From NCBI GenBank assembly GCA_964230195.1, contig CAXRGH010000222.1:1-23963 (forward strand): a stretch of DNA of 23,963 nucleotides, read 5' to 3'. The DNA is from CAXRGH01 sp964230195. GTDB lineage: Bacteria; Pseudomonadota; Gammaproteobacteria; Enterobacterales; Alteromonadaceae. Below are positions 1-6,794 of the stretch, piece after piece. The stretch's first letter is position 1. The number at the start of each line of letters is the position of its first letter. Under the pieces are notes generated by a model. It had not been told where the DNA came from. It searched no databases and saw nothing but the letters and a program-made list of their open reading frames with translations. A program made the translations under genes and the position numbers.

Positions 1-569
1 TATAGCGTGGTTAATAGTGCCACTGCCATAGCGGGTCCAATGGATTTAGGGTCTTCCATGTTTTTCAGCATGGCAACCAAGCCTATCAAGGTTCCAATCA
101 TGCCCATCGCGGGCGCAATATCCGCCAAATTACGGAATATACCAGCGCCAAAGTCGTGGCGTTCATTGGTCATTTTGATATCTTTAGTTAAGGTTGAACG
201 AACCACTTCAATGTCATGACCATCCACCAACATATCCACGCCTTTTTGCATGAAACTATTGGTGATTTCGGCTTCTTCAAGAGCGAGGAAACCGCCCTTA
301 CGAGCTGCATCGGCCATTTCAACAATTTTTGCAATTAGGTCATCAGGAGAATCAGCTTTGAAGAAAAACGCTTTACCCACAACTTTGCCAACGCCGAAAA
401 ACTGCGCAAGCGTGTAATTGGCGAGAAGAACAAATAATGAACCACAAAAAACAATGAAAATTGAGGTGACATCATAGAAGTTTTTGATGTCTGCACCCTC
501 GCCATTGAGCATTGCCATGACAACGAAGCCTATTGCTCCTACAATCCCAATCAGCGTTGCTAAATCCAT
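1..569 (-). CDS. pomA: PomA/MotA flagellar motor stator subunit (C-terminus beyond window)
   Basis: Stator subunit that, with PomB, forms the ion channel of the flagellar motor in the inner membrane and couples ion flow to rotation. The protein starts MDLATLIGIVGAIGFVVMAM (first membrane helix). It then has a second hydrophobic stretch and a cytoplasmic region containing KAFFFKADSPDDLIAKIVEM and AARKGGFLALEE, the charged patch that meets the rotor. The APAMGMIGTLIGLVAML segment and a PKSIGPAMA segment carry the two conserved channel prolines. The sequence follows Vibrio PomA more closely than enterobacterial MotA, so sodium coupling is likely but inferred. The ATG at 567-569 is preceded by AGGGAG five bases upstream. 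189 codons are visible of a usual ~255, and the 3' end is cut by the window edge. It is divergent from xseB. Confidence 0.95.
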   Translation of the reverse strand, partial: MDLATLIGIVGAIGFVVMAMLNGEGADIKNFYDVTSIFIVFCGSLFVLLANYTLAQFFGVGKVVGKAFFFKADSPDDLIAKIVEMADAARKGGFLALEEAEITNSFMQKGVDMLVDGHDIEVVRSTLTKDIKMTNERHDFGAGIFRNLADIAPAMGMIGTLIGLVAMLKNMEDPKSIGPAMAVALLTTL

Positions 570-898
570 TTTTTCTCCCTAAGTTAATGCATTTCCGTTC
601 AGAAAATCGAGTCTCTTATTGATGCTATTTTAGCGATATTGTTACTATCACGCCCGGAGTAACATGTGTCAAATGCTTTTCTTGCCTTTAACGCTTCAAT
701 ATCAAGCATATACTATTCAACAGACAAAACACTCGATTCCTCTTGCCCTAGTGTAAATGATATCGGACAGGCTTCCAGAATTCTTAGTATTATTATCAAT
801 AAAATTATCTTTTCATGAAGAAATAGTCAAAATCCATTGACCCTAATATCCACGTCACGTATCGTTTGCCTCCAAGTAAGGACAATAAAAACACCATT
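570..898. other. Divergent intergenic region pomA / xseB
   Basis: About 330 bases separate the pomA and xseB start codons. I see no gene here. It holds the pomA ribosome binding site (575-580) and, near its right end, a candidate promoter for the xseB operon (listed separately). I found no convincing sigma-28 or sigma-54 promoter for pomA. Confidence 0.6.
837..865 (+). promoter_or_regulatory. Candidate sigma-70 promoter of xseB-ispA-dxs
   Basis: TTGACC at 837-842 and TATCGT at 860-865 are separated by 17 bases, a fair match to -35 and -10 boxes. Transcription would begin near 872, leaving a short leader before the xseB ATG at 899. This also argues against the in-frame TTG at 866 as the xseB start. 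Read by eye only. Confidence 0.4.
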
Positions 899-1150
899 AT
901 GAGCGAATCAAAATCGAAATCGCCATTATCATTTGAAGAGTCAATGGCGGCCCTCAATACGATTGTTGAAAATATGGAGCGCGGTGATCTTCCCCTTGAA
1001 GAGGCATTAGCGCAATTTGAAGAAGGTATTAAACTGGTGAGAGCTGGACAAGAGCATCTTCAAAAAGCGGAACAGAAAGTGAAGATCCTAATGCAAGACT
1101 CGCAGTCATTAGCAGATTTTGATCACGACCAAGAGCAAGCAGCTGAATGA
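899..1150 (+). CDS. xseB: Exodeoxyribonuclease VII small subunit
   Basis: Small subunit of exonuclease VII, which degrades single-stranded DNA with the large subunit XseA (not in this window). The product is 83 residues, close to the 80 of E. coli. It shows the family core: SFEESMAALNTIVENMERGD, then LPLEEALAQFEEGIKLVRAG, then LQKAEQKVKIL, a two-helix hairpin. The frame can be extended upstream to a TTG at 866, but the ATG at 899 gives the family-typical N-terminus and lies after the candidate promoter, so I prefer it. No strong Shine-Dalgarno sits at the usual distance; AAGGA is about 17 bases away. Its stop overlaps the ispA start (ATGA), so the two are translationally coupled. The xseB-ispA-dxs order is common in Gammaproteobacteria. 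Confidence 0.93.
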   Translation: MSESKSKSPLSFEESMAALNTIVENMERGDLPLEEALAQFEEGIKLVRAGQEHLQKAEQKVKILMQDSQSLADFDHDQEQAAE

Positions 1151-2040
1151 TAGAGCAAGATTGGAAGGCTGCTCATACTGAATACAGCCATCGTATTGAC
1201 CAATACCTTCAGAACACACTTAAGCAGCTACCAAACGACGCTCCTAAATTAAAAGAAGCAATGGCCTATTCATTGTTTAATGGTGGCAAGCGCGTTCGAC
1301 CATTTTTAGTATACGGCTTAGGTCAAATGCTTGGACTCAGTTTAGAGCAACTCGACCCTTGTGCCGCTGCTATCGAATGTATCCACGCATATTCGTTAGT
1401 ACACGACGATCTGCCCGCCATGGACGATGACAATTTGCGCCGTGGTAAGCCAACATGTCATATTCAATTTGATGAAGCAACAGCTATCCTTGTTGGTGAC
1501 GCCTTGCAATCACTGGCGTTTCAATTGCTCGCTGAAAACCATCGCGTTTCGGCAGAAATTCGCATTCAGTGGGTTCAACAGTTATCCGTGGCGGCAGGAC
1601 TTAATGGGATGTGTGGCGGTCAATCGTTAGATATTGAATCCACCAATCAAGCCATTAATATTGAAGCCTTAGAAACATTACACAAATTAAAAACCGGTGC
1701 ATTAATTGAAGTCACCGCTAAGATGGTGGCTGCCGTAGCTCTTGGATTGAATGAATCACAAACTCAGGCGTTAGAAACCTATGTAAGTTGTCTTGGCCTT
1801 GCATTTCAGGTGCAAGACGACATTTTGGACGTCACTGGCAACACAGAAGCATTAGGAAAACCGCAAGGTTCGGACGAATCACTGAATAAGTCCACTTATC
1901 CCAAACTACTGGGGATAGACGGCGCCAAAGCATTGGCAACAGAACTTCACATCAAAGCAACATCTGCATTGCGACAATTACCGTATAACAGTGATATAAT
2001 GTTCGACTTTGCCAATTATATCATTGCACGCAATCATTAG
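1147..2040 (+). CDS. ispA: (2E,6E)-farnesyl diphosphate synthase
   Basis: Condenses dimethylallyl and isopentenyl diphosphate to geranyl and then farnesyl diphosphate, the precursor of undecaprenyl phosphate and quinone tails. The 297-residue cytoplasmic protein has the GGKRVRP substrate-binding motif at about residues 46-52. The first aspartate-rich motif HDDLPAMDDD lies at 86-95 (D87, D88, D93) and the second, QVQDDILD, at 221-228 (D224, D225, D228). Length and motifs are typical of short-chain trans-prenyltransferases of the IspA type. The ATG overlaps the xseB stop codon (ATGA). dxs follows after 9 bases, placing supply of the C5 precursor and its first elongation in one operon. Confidence 0.96.
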   Translation: MIEQDWKAAHTEYSHRIDQYLQNTLKQLPNDAPKLKEAMAYSLFNGGKRVRPFLVYGLGQMLGLSLEQLDPCAAAIECIHAYSLVHDDLPAMDDDNLRRGKPTCHIQFDEATAILVGDALQSLAFQLLAENHRVSAEIRIQWVQQLSVAAGLNGMCGGQSLDIESTNQAINIEALETLHKLKTGALIEVTAKMVAAVALGLNESQTQALETYVSCLGLAFQVQDDILDVTGNTEALGKPQGSDESLNKSTYPKLLGIDGAKALATELHIKATSALRQLPYNSDIMFDFANYIIARNH

Positions 2041-2049
2041 TATTTAGTT

Positions 2050-3918
2050 ATGACATTAGATTTAGCCCATTACCCATTACTTGCAAAAGCTGATACACCA
2101 GAGCAACTTCGTGCCCTCAGTGAAGAGCAATTGCCCCAGCTGGCTGACGAACTTCGCCAATATCTATTGACCAGTGTGAGTATGAGTAGCGGACATTTTG
2201 CTTCAGGGTTAGGAACTGTTGAACTAACCGTGGCCTTGCATTACGCCTACAACACACCTTTTGACCGTTTAATTTGGGATGTTGGCCACCAAGCATATCC
2301 CCACAAAATTCTAACCGGGCGTAAAGAGCGAATGCAGACGATTCGTCAGAAAGACGGCTTGCATCCGTTCCCTTGGCCTCCTGAGAGTGATTACGATACC
2401 TTTGCGGTAGGCCATTCGTCTACGTCCATCAGCGCCGCTTTAGGTATGGCGGTAGCAGCAGAAAAAGAAGCCAAGAATCGTAAAGTGGTTGCGGTTATTG
2501 GAGACGGTGCAATGACTGCAGGTATGGCGTTTGAAGCCATGAATCACGCAGGTGATATTGGTAAAGACATGTTAGTGGTATTGAATGACAACGACATGTC
2601 TATTTCTGAAAATGTTGGTGCGTTGAATAGTCACTTAGCAAAACTATTAACGGGTAGTTTATTTACGTCATTGCGAGACAACAGTAAAAAGCTGTTGAGT
2701 AATGTACCGCCAATCAAAGAGTTTGCCAGCCGTGCCGAAGAGCACATCAAAGGCATGGTGGTACCAGGAACCATTTTTGAAGAGTTAGGTTTTCACTACA
2801 TTGGCCCGATTGATGGTCACGACGTCAAAGGAATGGTCAGCACGCTGCAAAACATGAGAAAACTAAAAGGTCCACACATCCTCCATGTGGTGACCAAAAA
2901 GGGGAAAGGTTACAAAGAAGCCGAGAACGACCCCATCAAGTTTCACGCGGTACCAAAATTTAATCCTGCGCAGCAATCATTACCTAAAAGCAGTTCGCCC
3001 TTACCCACCTTTTCTAAAATATTTGGACAATGGTTATGTGACGTTGCCGCAACCGATCAACGTTTGATGGCTATCACACCGGCCATGCGTGAAGGCTCAG
3101 GTATGGTGGAGTTCTCACAACGATTCCCACAACAATATTTTGATGTTGCTATTGCAGAACAGCACGCGGTGACCTTCGCTGCAGGACTCGCCAAAGAGGG
3201 AAGTAAAGCGGTTGTTGCCATTTATTCGTCATTTTTGCAACGTGCCTACGACCAATTAATACATGATGTTGCCTTGCAAAATCTACCTGTCTTATTCGCA
3301 ATAGACAGGGCGGGTATTGTTGGCGCTGACGGCCCTACTCATCAGGGCGTATTTGACTTATCGTTCTTGCGCTGCATTCCAAACATGGTGATTATGGCAC
3401 CAAGCACAGAAAACGAATGCCGTAAGATGCTTCATACGGGCTATCAGCTGAACCAACCCGCAGCGGTGCGCTACCCGAGAGGACACGCTGGCGGTCTTGA
3501 ACCTGCCGACGGTTCATTAACCACAGTGCCCATTGGAAAAGGCGTGTTAAAGCATTCGGGCGACACAGTCTGTGTAATGAACTTTGGAACCTTGGGGCGT
3601 TATGCCGAAGCTGCTGCAAAAGCCATGAACGCATCATACGTGGACATGCGATTTGTTAAGCCATTAGATAAGACCATCATTTCAGAGATGGCGGAAAATC
3701 ATGATTACATTGTCACCGTTGAAGATAATGTTATCGCTGGCGGTGCTGGCAGTGCAGTGGGTGAATACCTGGCTACGCAGCAGACCGCGGTGAAGCTCAT
3801 GCACATTGGTTTACCAGACGAATTTATTATGCAAGGCACTCAAGAAGAAATGTATGCCGTCCACGGCCTAGATGAAGCTGGGATCACAACGAAAATTCAA
3901 CACTTCATACAACAATAG
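2050..3918 (+). CDS. dxs: 1-deoxy-D-xylulose-5-phosphate synthase
   Basis: Thiamine-diphosphate enzyme joining pyruvate and glyceraldehyde 3-phosphate to 1-deoxyxylulose 5-phosphate, the entry step of the MEP isoprenoid pathway and also a precursor of thiamine and pyridoxal. 622 residues, as in E. coli (620). Visible landmarks: SSGHFASGLG with the catalytic His49; the thiamine-diphosphate/metal motif GDGAMTAGMAFEAMNHAG at 151-168 with N179 downstream; E370 in AIAEQHAVTFAAG, the glutamate that activates the cofactor; and ADGPTHQG in the transketolase pyrimidine-binding domain. A C-terminal transketolase domain follows. It is the last gene of the xseB-ispA-dxs operon, 9 bases after ispA, and is followed by a hairpin terminator. 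Confidence 0.98.
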   Translation: MTLDLAHYPLLAKADTPEQLRALSEEQLPQLADELRQYLLTSVSMSSGHFASGLGTVELTVALHYAYNTPFDRLIWDVGHQAYPHKILTGRKERMQTIRQKDGLHPFPWPPESDYDTFAVGHSSTSISAALGMAVAAEKEAKNRKVVAVIGDGAMTAGMAFEAMNHAGDIGKDMLVVLNDNDMSISENVGALNSHLAKLLTGSLFTSLRDNSKKLLSNVPPIKEFASRAEEHIKGMVVPGTIFEELGFHYIGPIDGHDVKGMVSTLQNMRKLKGPHILHVVTKKGKGYKEAENDPIKFHAVPKFNPAQQSLPKSSSPLPTFSKIFGQWLCDVAATDQRLMAITPAMREGSGMVEFSQRFPQQYFDVAIAEQHAVTFAAGLAKEGSKAVVAIYSSFLQRAYDQLIHDVALQNLPVLFAIDRAGIVGADGPTHQGVFDLSFLRCIPNMVIMAPSTENECRKMLHTGYQLNQPAAVRYPRGHAGGLEPADGSLTTVPIGKGVLKHSGDTVCVMNFGTLGRYAEAAAKAMNASYVDMRFVKPLDKTIISEMAENHDYIVTVEDNVIAGGAGSAVGEYLATQQTAVKLMHIGLPDEFIMQGTQEEMYAVHGLDEAGITTKIQHFIQQ

Positions 3919-3941
3919 CAAGGGAACATCAGCTATAAAGT

Positions 3942-3963
3942 GCCGGACACCACCGGCGTTTTT
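3942..3963 (+). terminator. Rho-independent terminator after dxs
   Basis: GCCGG (3942-3946), a six-base loop and CCGGC (3953-3957) are followed by GTTTTT. It lies about 25 bases after the dxs stop. The stem is short but GC-only, with a T-run directly after it. Confidence 0.65.
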
Positions 3964-3971
3964 AACCCGAT

Positions 3972-4391
3972 TCAAAAAAGCGTGTTGAGGCCAAACGGAA
4001 CTTCCAACGCATTTGACTGTGATCGCACCGGTTGGCCAACCATTTCATCATAAGCGCTTTGATGTCTTATCACCATGGACTGGCATTTAAACTGTCTGAA
4101 GGCCCGTTGAATATCAATAGGGTTCCGGAATGAAATAAAAGCATCCGAGTTTTTCTTCACGCGGTATTCCACCCCTTGAACCTGAACGCTGACTTGATAA
4201 AGCGCAACATCCAGTGAATGCGCAATCAATTTTTCAATGGGAGTGTTTACGTCCAATTCTTTTAATAATACCGATTGTAATTCTGTCACAGCGTGCCCTC
4301 TACGCGAAAGAAAGTTATTGTGACTATGCAAAGCAACAACGAATCGATCACTCTGCCTCACATAAATCAATGAGTGGAACCCATGAGGCAT
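3972..4391 (-). CDS. Hypothetical protein, 139 residues
   Basis: I do not recognise this protein. It is soluble and mixed alpha/beta in character, with no signal peptide or membrane segment. Segments such as FHSLIYVRQSDRFVVALHSH and VALYQVSVQVQGVEYRVKK look like beta strands, followed by a basic region FRNPIDIQRAFRQF. It is convergent with dxs and is the last gene of the minus-strand block. The ATG at 4389-4391 lies in an 11-bp tandem repeat (AGGCATGATAG on the plus strand) that carries extra ATGs out of frame, and no clear Shine-Dalgarno precedes it. The frame stays open about 23 codons further upstream without another ATG, so the true start is uncertain. Confidence 0.55.
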   Translation of the reverse strand: MPHGFHSLIYVRQSDRFVVALHSHNNFLSRRGHAVTELQSVLLKELDVNTPIEKLIAHSLDVALYQVSVQVQGVEYRVKKNSDAFISFRNPIDIQRAFRQFKCQSMVIRHQSAYDEMVGQPVRSQSNALEVPFGLNTLF

Positions 4392-4414
4392 GATAGAGGC
4401 ATGATAGAGGCATG
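4386..4414. repeat. 11-bp tandem repeat at a gene start
   Basis: AGGCATGATAG occurs at 4386-4396 and 4397-4407, then the first 7 bases again at 4408-4414. On the minus strand each unit contains CATG, so one ATG per unit is offered in different frames. It overlaps the start codon of the 139-residue hypothetical gene. Confidence 0.85.
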
Positions 4415-4485
4415 CTAAAAGTTGGGAATTGCTAACTGAAATGAGAGTCAGTTGTCACAACACTGCCCCTACCCTCGAGGATTAC

Positions 4486-4545
4486 TTAAAAAAGTAACAT
4501 TGTGACGAACATCCATGTGTAGCCGACAAACTTAAATACTTGGTT
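4486..4545 (-). pseudogene. C-terminal fragment of a copy of the adjacent small membrane protein
   Basis: The minus strand encodes NQVFKFVGYTWMFVTMLLF and a TAA stop (4486-4488). This matches the C-terminus of the intact neighbour, KKVFKFVGYTTMLVIMLIIQ, and the DNA is nearly identical over about 25 bases (CCGACAAACTTAAATACT is shared exactly). An in-frame stop lies just upstream, so only the tail of a duplicated gene remains. It lies about 150 bases downstream of the intact copy. Confidence 0.7.
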
Positions 4546-4643
4546 TTAACAAAGGTAGTGCTAATGTTTGAAAGGTTTGCCAGGTCATTGCCATTATTTC
4601 TCCCTCAAAGAAAGCAACGGCATCCAGCCTTTGCGTGAATTAC

Positions 4644-4940
4644 TTACATATTATTTTGAATAATTAACATAATGACTAACATCGTTGTGTAACCGACAAA
4701 CTTAAATACTTTCTTTTGGGTATTTTTATCATCCTGAGTAATTTGATGAAACTCACTAAATGTTGGATTTTTATAAATATGACACCCCCAAACAATGTAA
4801 ACACAGCTAAAGACGAAAGAACCTGTAATGAGTTTGGTTTGTTCACTGATAAATAGATATAAAATAATATGTAATATGGTTGTCACTGAAAAAGCGACAG
4901 TCGTATATTTTAGCTTCAAAAGCTTATATTTAATATTCAT
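4644..4940 (-). CDS. Small three-helix membrane protein, possible immunity protein
   Basis: 98 residues from the ATG at 4938-4940; the frame also extends to a TTG at 4973 that would add MLRSRRKKYTL. Two hydrophobic segments run close together (about TTVAFSVTTILHIILYLFI and LITGSFVFSCVYIVWGC), then a polar linker rich in Thr, Gln and Asp, then a third helix (FVGYTTMLVIMLII) at the C-terminus. It lies directly downstream of broken peptide gene C, and a fragment of a second copy follows it at 4486-4545. Small multi-helix membrane proteins beside peptide precursors often give self-immunity to class II bacteriocins, so immunity is a reasonable inference here. I recognise no family. No clear Shine-Dalgarno is visible, and the start is uncertain. 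Confidence 0.6.
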   Translation of the reverse strand: MNIKYKLLKLKYTTVAFSVTTILHIILYLFISEQTKLITGSFVFSCVYIVWGCHIYKNPTFSEFHQITQDDKNTQKKVFKFVGYTTMLVIMLIIQNNM

Positions 4941-4969
4941 AAGCGTGTATTTTTTTCTTCTTGAGCGCA

Positions 4970-5001
4970 GCAACCACCGCTAGCCGGCTAGGGGTAGTTG
5001 C
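4970..5001. repeat. 32-bp near-perfect palindrome
   Basis: GCAACCACCGCTAGCC is followed without a gap by its inverted copy GGCTAGGGGTAGTTGC, with 2 mismatches over 16 base pairs and a perfect TAGCCGGCTA core. It lies between broken peptide gene C and the small membrane protein. It has no T-run in the direction of those genes, so it is not a standard terminator for them. Confidence 0.75.
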
Positions 5002-5015
5002 CCTCTTTTAAATAA

Positions 5016-5375
5016 TTACCACCAACCTCTACTAGAACCATAACCACTGGTAAATCCGAGAGCTCCGCTTACACGACTTCCATAGTAATAGCGGCTTAAT
5101 CCTATTGGTCCCGTAGCATAACCGACAGCAGCTCCGGCACCCGTTTGAAAAGCTAACCCTCGCCAACTAAATTTACCACTGCCAGCAGAGCTACCTAGAT
5201 AGCTCCATGCTCCAAGTCCTGCGCCAGCAACAGCTCCCCATGGGCCCCACTCCCCCTTCAGTGTCCGTCATTTCTTGGCCTGTCAATAATGACAAAGAGC
5301 TACTGTCGAGGTTGGTATTATCCACACCAAAGGCGAGGTCTTGTTTTATAGGCCGTATGTGTGATGTGATGCAGG
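5016..5375 (-). pseudogene. Broken double-glycine-leader peptide precursor C
   Basis: Paralogue of peptides A and B below. On the minus strand the leader reads PIKQDLAFGVDNTN and then SLSLLTGQEMTDTEG, sharing the exact 16-base block CAAGACCTCGCCTTTG with A and B. After TEG the frame is lost at a GGGGG run (plus-strand 5252-5256). Removing one G gives TEGEWGPWGAVAG and opens a 77-residue Gly-rich cargo with many GxxxG motifs, ending GSSRGWW and TAA at 5016-5018. The N-terminus is also damaged: the PAS of the signal peptidase region survives (CCTGCATCA at 5367-5375), but the signal peptide and start codon are gone. With two lesions it is most likely a dead gene rather than a case of programmed frameshifting or a single sequencing error. 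Confidence 0.75.
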
Positions 5376-5533
5376 TATATAAAATTTCTTCAAGAGATTG
5401 GTTCTAATCTCGGGGGAAAGGTCATCACGTATAACTCTTCTTCCAATTCTGTCTAATGTTCAACCTTCCGCACAGAGCTTTCAATTTCGAGTTAGAATCA
5501 AAAGACGGTCACATACATCATTCCCGCTGATTT

Positions 5534-5800
5534 TCACTCAAGTAAGGCATATAAATTTTCACAATATTTGATGTACTCGTTTATTAAAAGCGTCTCACTC
5601 ATATGCTTAGACTGTTTTTGTGCAATTTTAAATTCTTTTTTAATACTCTCCAAGCGACTCAAAAATTGCTTTTTTTTAATAATCCTTTTTAAAGTGCTTG
5701 AGGCGACTTCTTCTTCGAGCGCCAAAAGTTGTTCCGCTAAGTATTCTGCGTGCCCCTCCTTGGGCATTGGAGGAAAGGCATATTTATCTGCTTTGTACAA
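5534..5800 (-). CDS. Hypothetical charged helical protein, 88 residues
   Basis: Not recognised. The product is rich in Lys and Glu and reads as almost all helix: HAEYLAEQLLALEEEVASST, then LKRIIKKKQFLSRLESIKKE, then a C-terminal INEYIKYCENLYALLE. No signal peptide or membrane segment is visible, so it should be cytoplasmic. The start is a TTG at 5798-5800 with GAGGA seven to eight bases upstream. The frame is open 16 more codons upstream to a TAG without an ATG. It lies upstream of broken peptide gene C on the same strand. A small cytoplasmic protein in this position could be an immunity or regulatory protein, but nothing in the sequence shows it. Confidence 0.5.
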   Translation of the reverse strand: MYKADKYAFPPMPKEGHAEYLAEQLLALEEEVASSTLKRIIKKKQFLSRLESIKKEFKIAQKQSKHMSETLLINEYIKYCENLYALLE

Positions 5801-5863
5801 TTCGATATCCTCTTTATTACTGAATTTCGGTAGAAATGATAGACGTTTCTACTATTGCATTTT

Positions 5864-6106
5864 CTATCGATAACCAAAAGAGACAACTTTCCCATTTCTA
5901 TAGATACCAAATTGGCTATTGTTTACTGCTCTGTATTTGAGCGCATTACCATATGAGGGCTTTACAGAACGGTAATAATTGGAACTTCTTTTACCAAATT
6001 TGATGGCATCACTCGAAACTGAAAATAAACCATTTTGATTATCTCGATAAAAATTACTCGAGAAATAGAACCCGCAAGTAAAGCGCGCGGTTGGAAATTG
6101 ATACTC
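5864..6106 (-). pseudogene. Startless reading frame, likely 3' remnant of a lost gene
   Basis: 80 sense codons between a TAA (6107-6109) and a TAG (5864-5866) on the minus strand, with no ATG, GTG or TTG usable as a start. The product is basic and rich in Tyr, Ser, Asn and Gly, with segments such as NFYRDNQNGLFSVSSDA and KRSSNYYRSVKPSYGNALKY, ending GKVVSFGYR. This composition resembles the aromatic, basic tail of peptide A, so it may be the cargo part of another lost precursor. That is a guess. It lies just downstream of the large palindrome at 6118-6188. Confidence 0.4.
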
Positions 6107-6117
6107 TTAATTTTATT

Positions 6118-6188
6118 GCTAACAAACACATTATGCTTGGGATTAGGGCCGGTGATCGAGACCGGCCAGCACGCATTAATGGGTTAGC
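6118..6188. repeat. 71-bp three-tier palindrome, attC-like
   Basis: Three nested inverted repeats: GCTAAC (6118-6123) with GTTAGC (6183-6188); CATTATGC (6129-6136) with GCATTAATG (6173-6181, one bulge); and a perfect central stem GGCCGGT (6147-6153) with ACCGGCC (6161-6167). The layout of paired outer boxes around a less conserved hairpin, at this length, is that of integron attC recombination sites. On the minus strand it directly follows the truncated peptidase gene, whose TAA lies inside it, a common arrangement in cassettes. Against it, GTTAGCT departs from the GTTRRRY box at one position, and the spacers between outer and middle boxes are unequal (5 and 1). No integrase is in the window. 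Confidence 0.4.
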
Positions 6189-6496
6189 TCTCTAGTGAAA
6201 TAGTGAAATGGATAGCAAGATGTCACATGTGTCCAGCCGAGCGCCTTCATTTCATCAAGAATATCTTTTTCGTATACATCTTTGCCATAAAAAGAACGTA
6301 GTATTGTGGCTACCGATGCAGAGCCACACGAAAAGTCCTCATCTTGCTTTTCAATATTGCTATCTCTTAAATCTTTCCATGTTTTTATAGGGATGCTACC
6401 TGTGCTAGTTTGGTAGGCAAGATGTATTGAAGTGTCCTTTGCGTAAAGAGCGGTAGAAAATACCAAGGACATTATGAGAATGAGGCAATATCGCAT
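6176..6496 (-). pseudogene. Truncated secreted C39-family peptidase paralogue
   Basis: 106-residue reading frame with a signal peptide (MRYCLILIMSLVFSTALYAK) and the front half of a C39 domain: TSTGSIPIKTWKDLRD, then EKQDEDFSCGSASVATILRS with Q51 and the nucleophile C57. It closely matches the intact C39 protein at 9930-10586 (residues 31-90 of that protein). Homology stops at about residue 87. The remaining residues (THVTSCYPFHYFTRELTH) are unrelated, and the catalytic His and Asp half is missing, so it cannot be an active C39 peptidase. The new 3' end runs into the palindrome at 6118-6188, suggesting truncation by recombination there. Its ATG lies three bases after the stop of the restored upstream small gene, an operon-like arrangement. 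An expressed decoy or leader-binding fragment is possible. Confidence 0.75.
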
Positions 6497-6499
6497 ATT

Positions 6500-6758
6500 T
6501 TACTCATTTACAAATTCGCACCTAGATAACGGCTTAAAGGTAGACCAAAATTTCTGATCATCTACAGATACGCACACTCTGATTATTTTTTTCTCTATTT
6601 TCATAAAAAGCAGTTACTCTTATTTGGTATTCAACTCCATCTTTCTCCAGAAACTCATGTTCAGATTCAGCTAGAAGCTTCATAACCCTTGATTTATCAT
6701 CGGATATAACTTCCTTTAATTTATCTTCTGCAATTTTTTCTGCAATATTTTTATTCAT
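6500..6758 (-). pseudogene. Small hypothetical gene with a probable C-terminal frameshift
   Basis: As it stands, the frame from ATG 6756-6758 gives 66 residues (MNKNIAEKIAEDKLKEVISD at the start) and stops at TGA 6558-6560 after NNQSVRICR. One base out of phase, the same strand continues VDDQKFWSTFKPLSRCEFVN and ends at TAA 6500-6502, three bases before the truncated C39 gene. Skipping one base would restore an 85-residue acidic, cytoplasmic protein. I therefore read it as a frameshifted gene, though the 66-residue form might be real. I do not recognise the family. Its position immediately upstream of a C39 gene suggests a linked role, perhaps immunity or a chaperone for the precursors (inference). 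Confidence 0.5.
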
Positions 6759-6794
6759 AACTAAATGACTCTGTTTAATTTAGTAAAGTATTTT

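Noticed and set aside
866..898. Upstream TTG start for xseB
   Set aside because: It adds 11 residues not typical of the family and sits upstream of the likely transcription start; ATG 899 is preferred.
5207..5407. 66-codon plus-strand frame
   Set aside because: Antisense to broken peptide gene C; its openness follows from the leader and cargo codons on the other strand.
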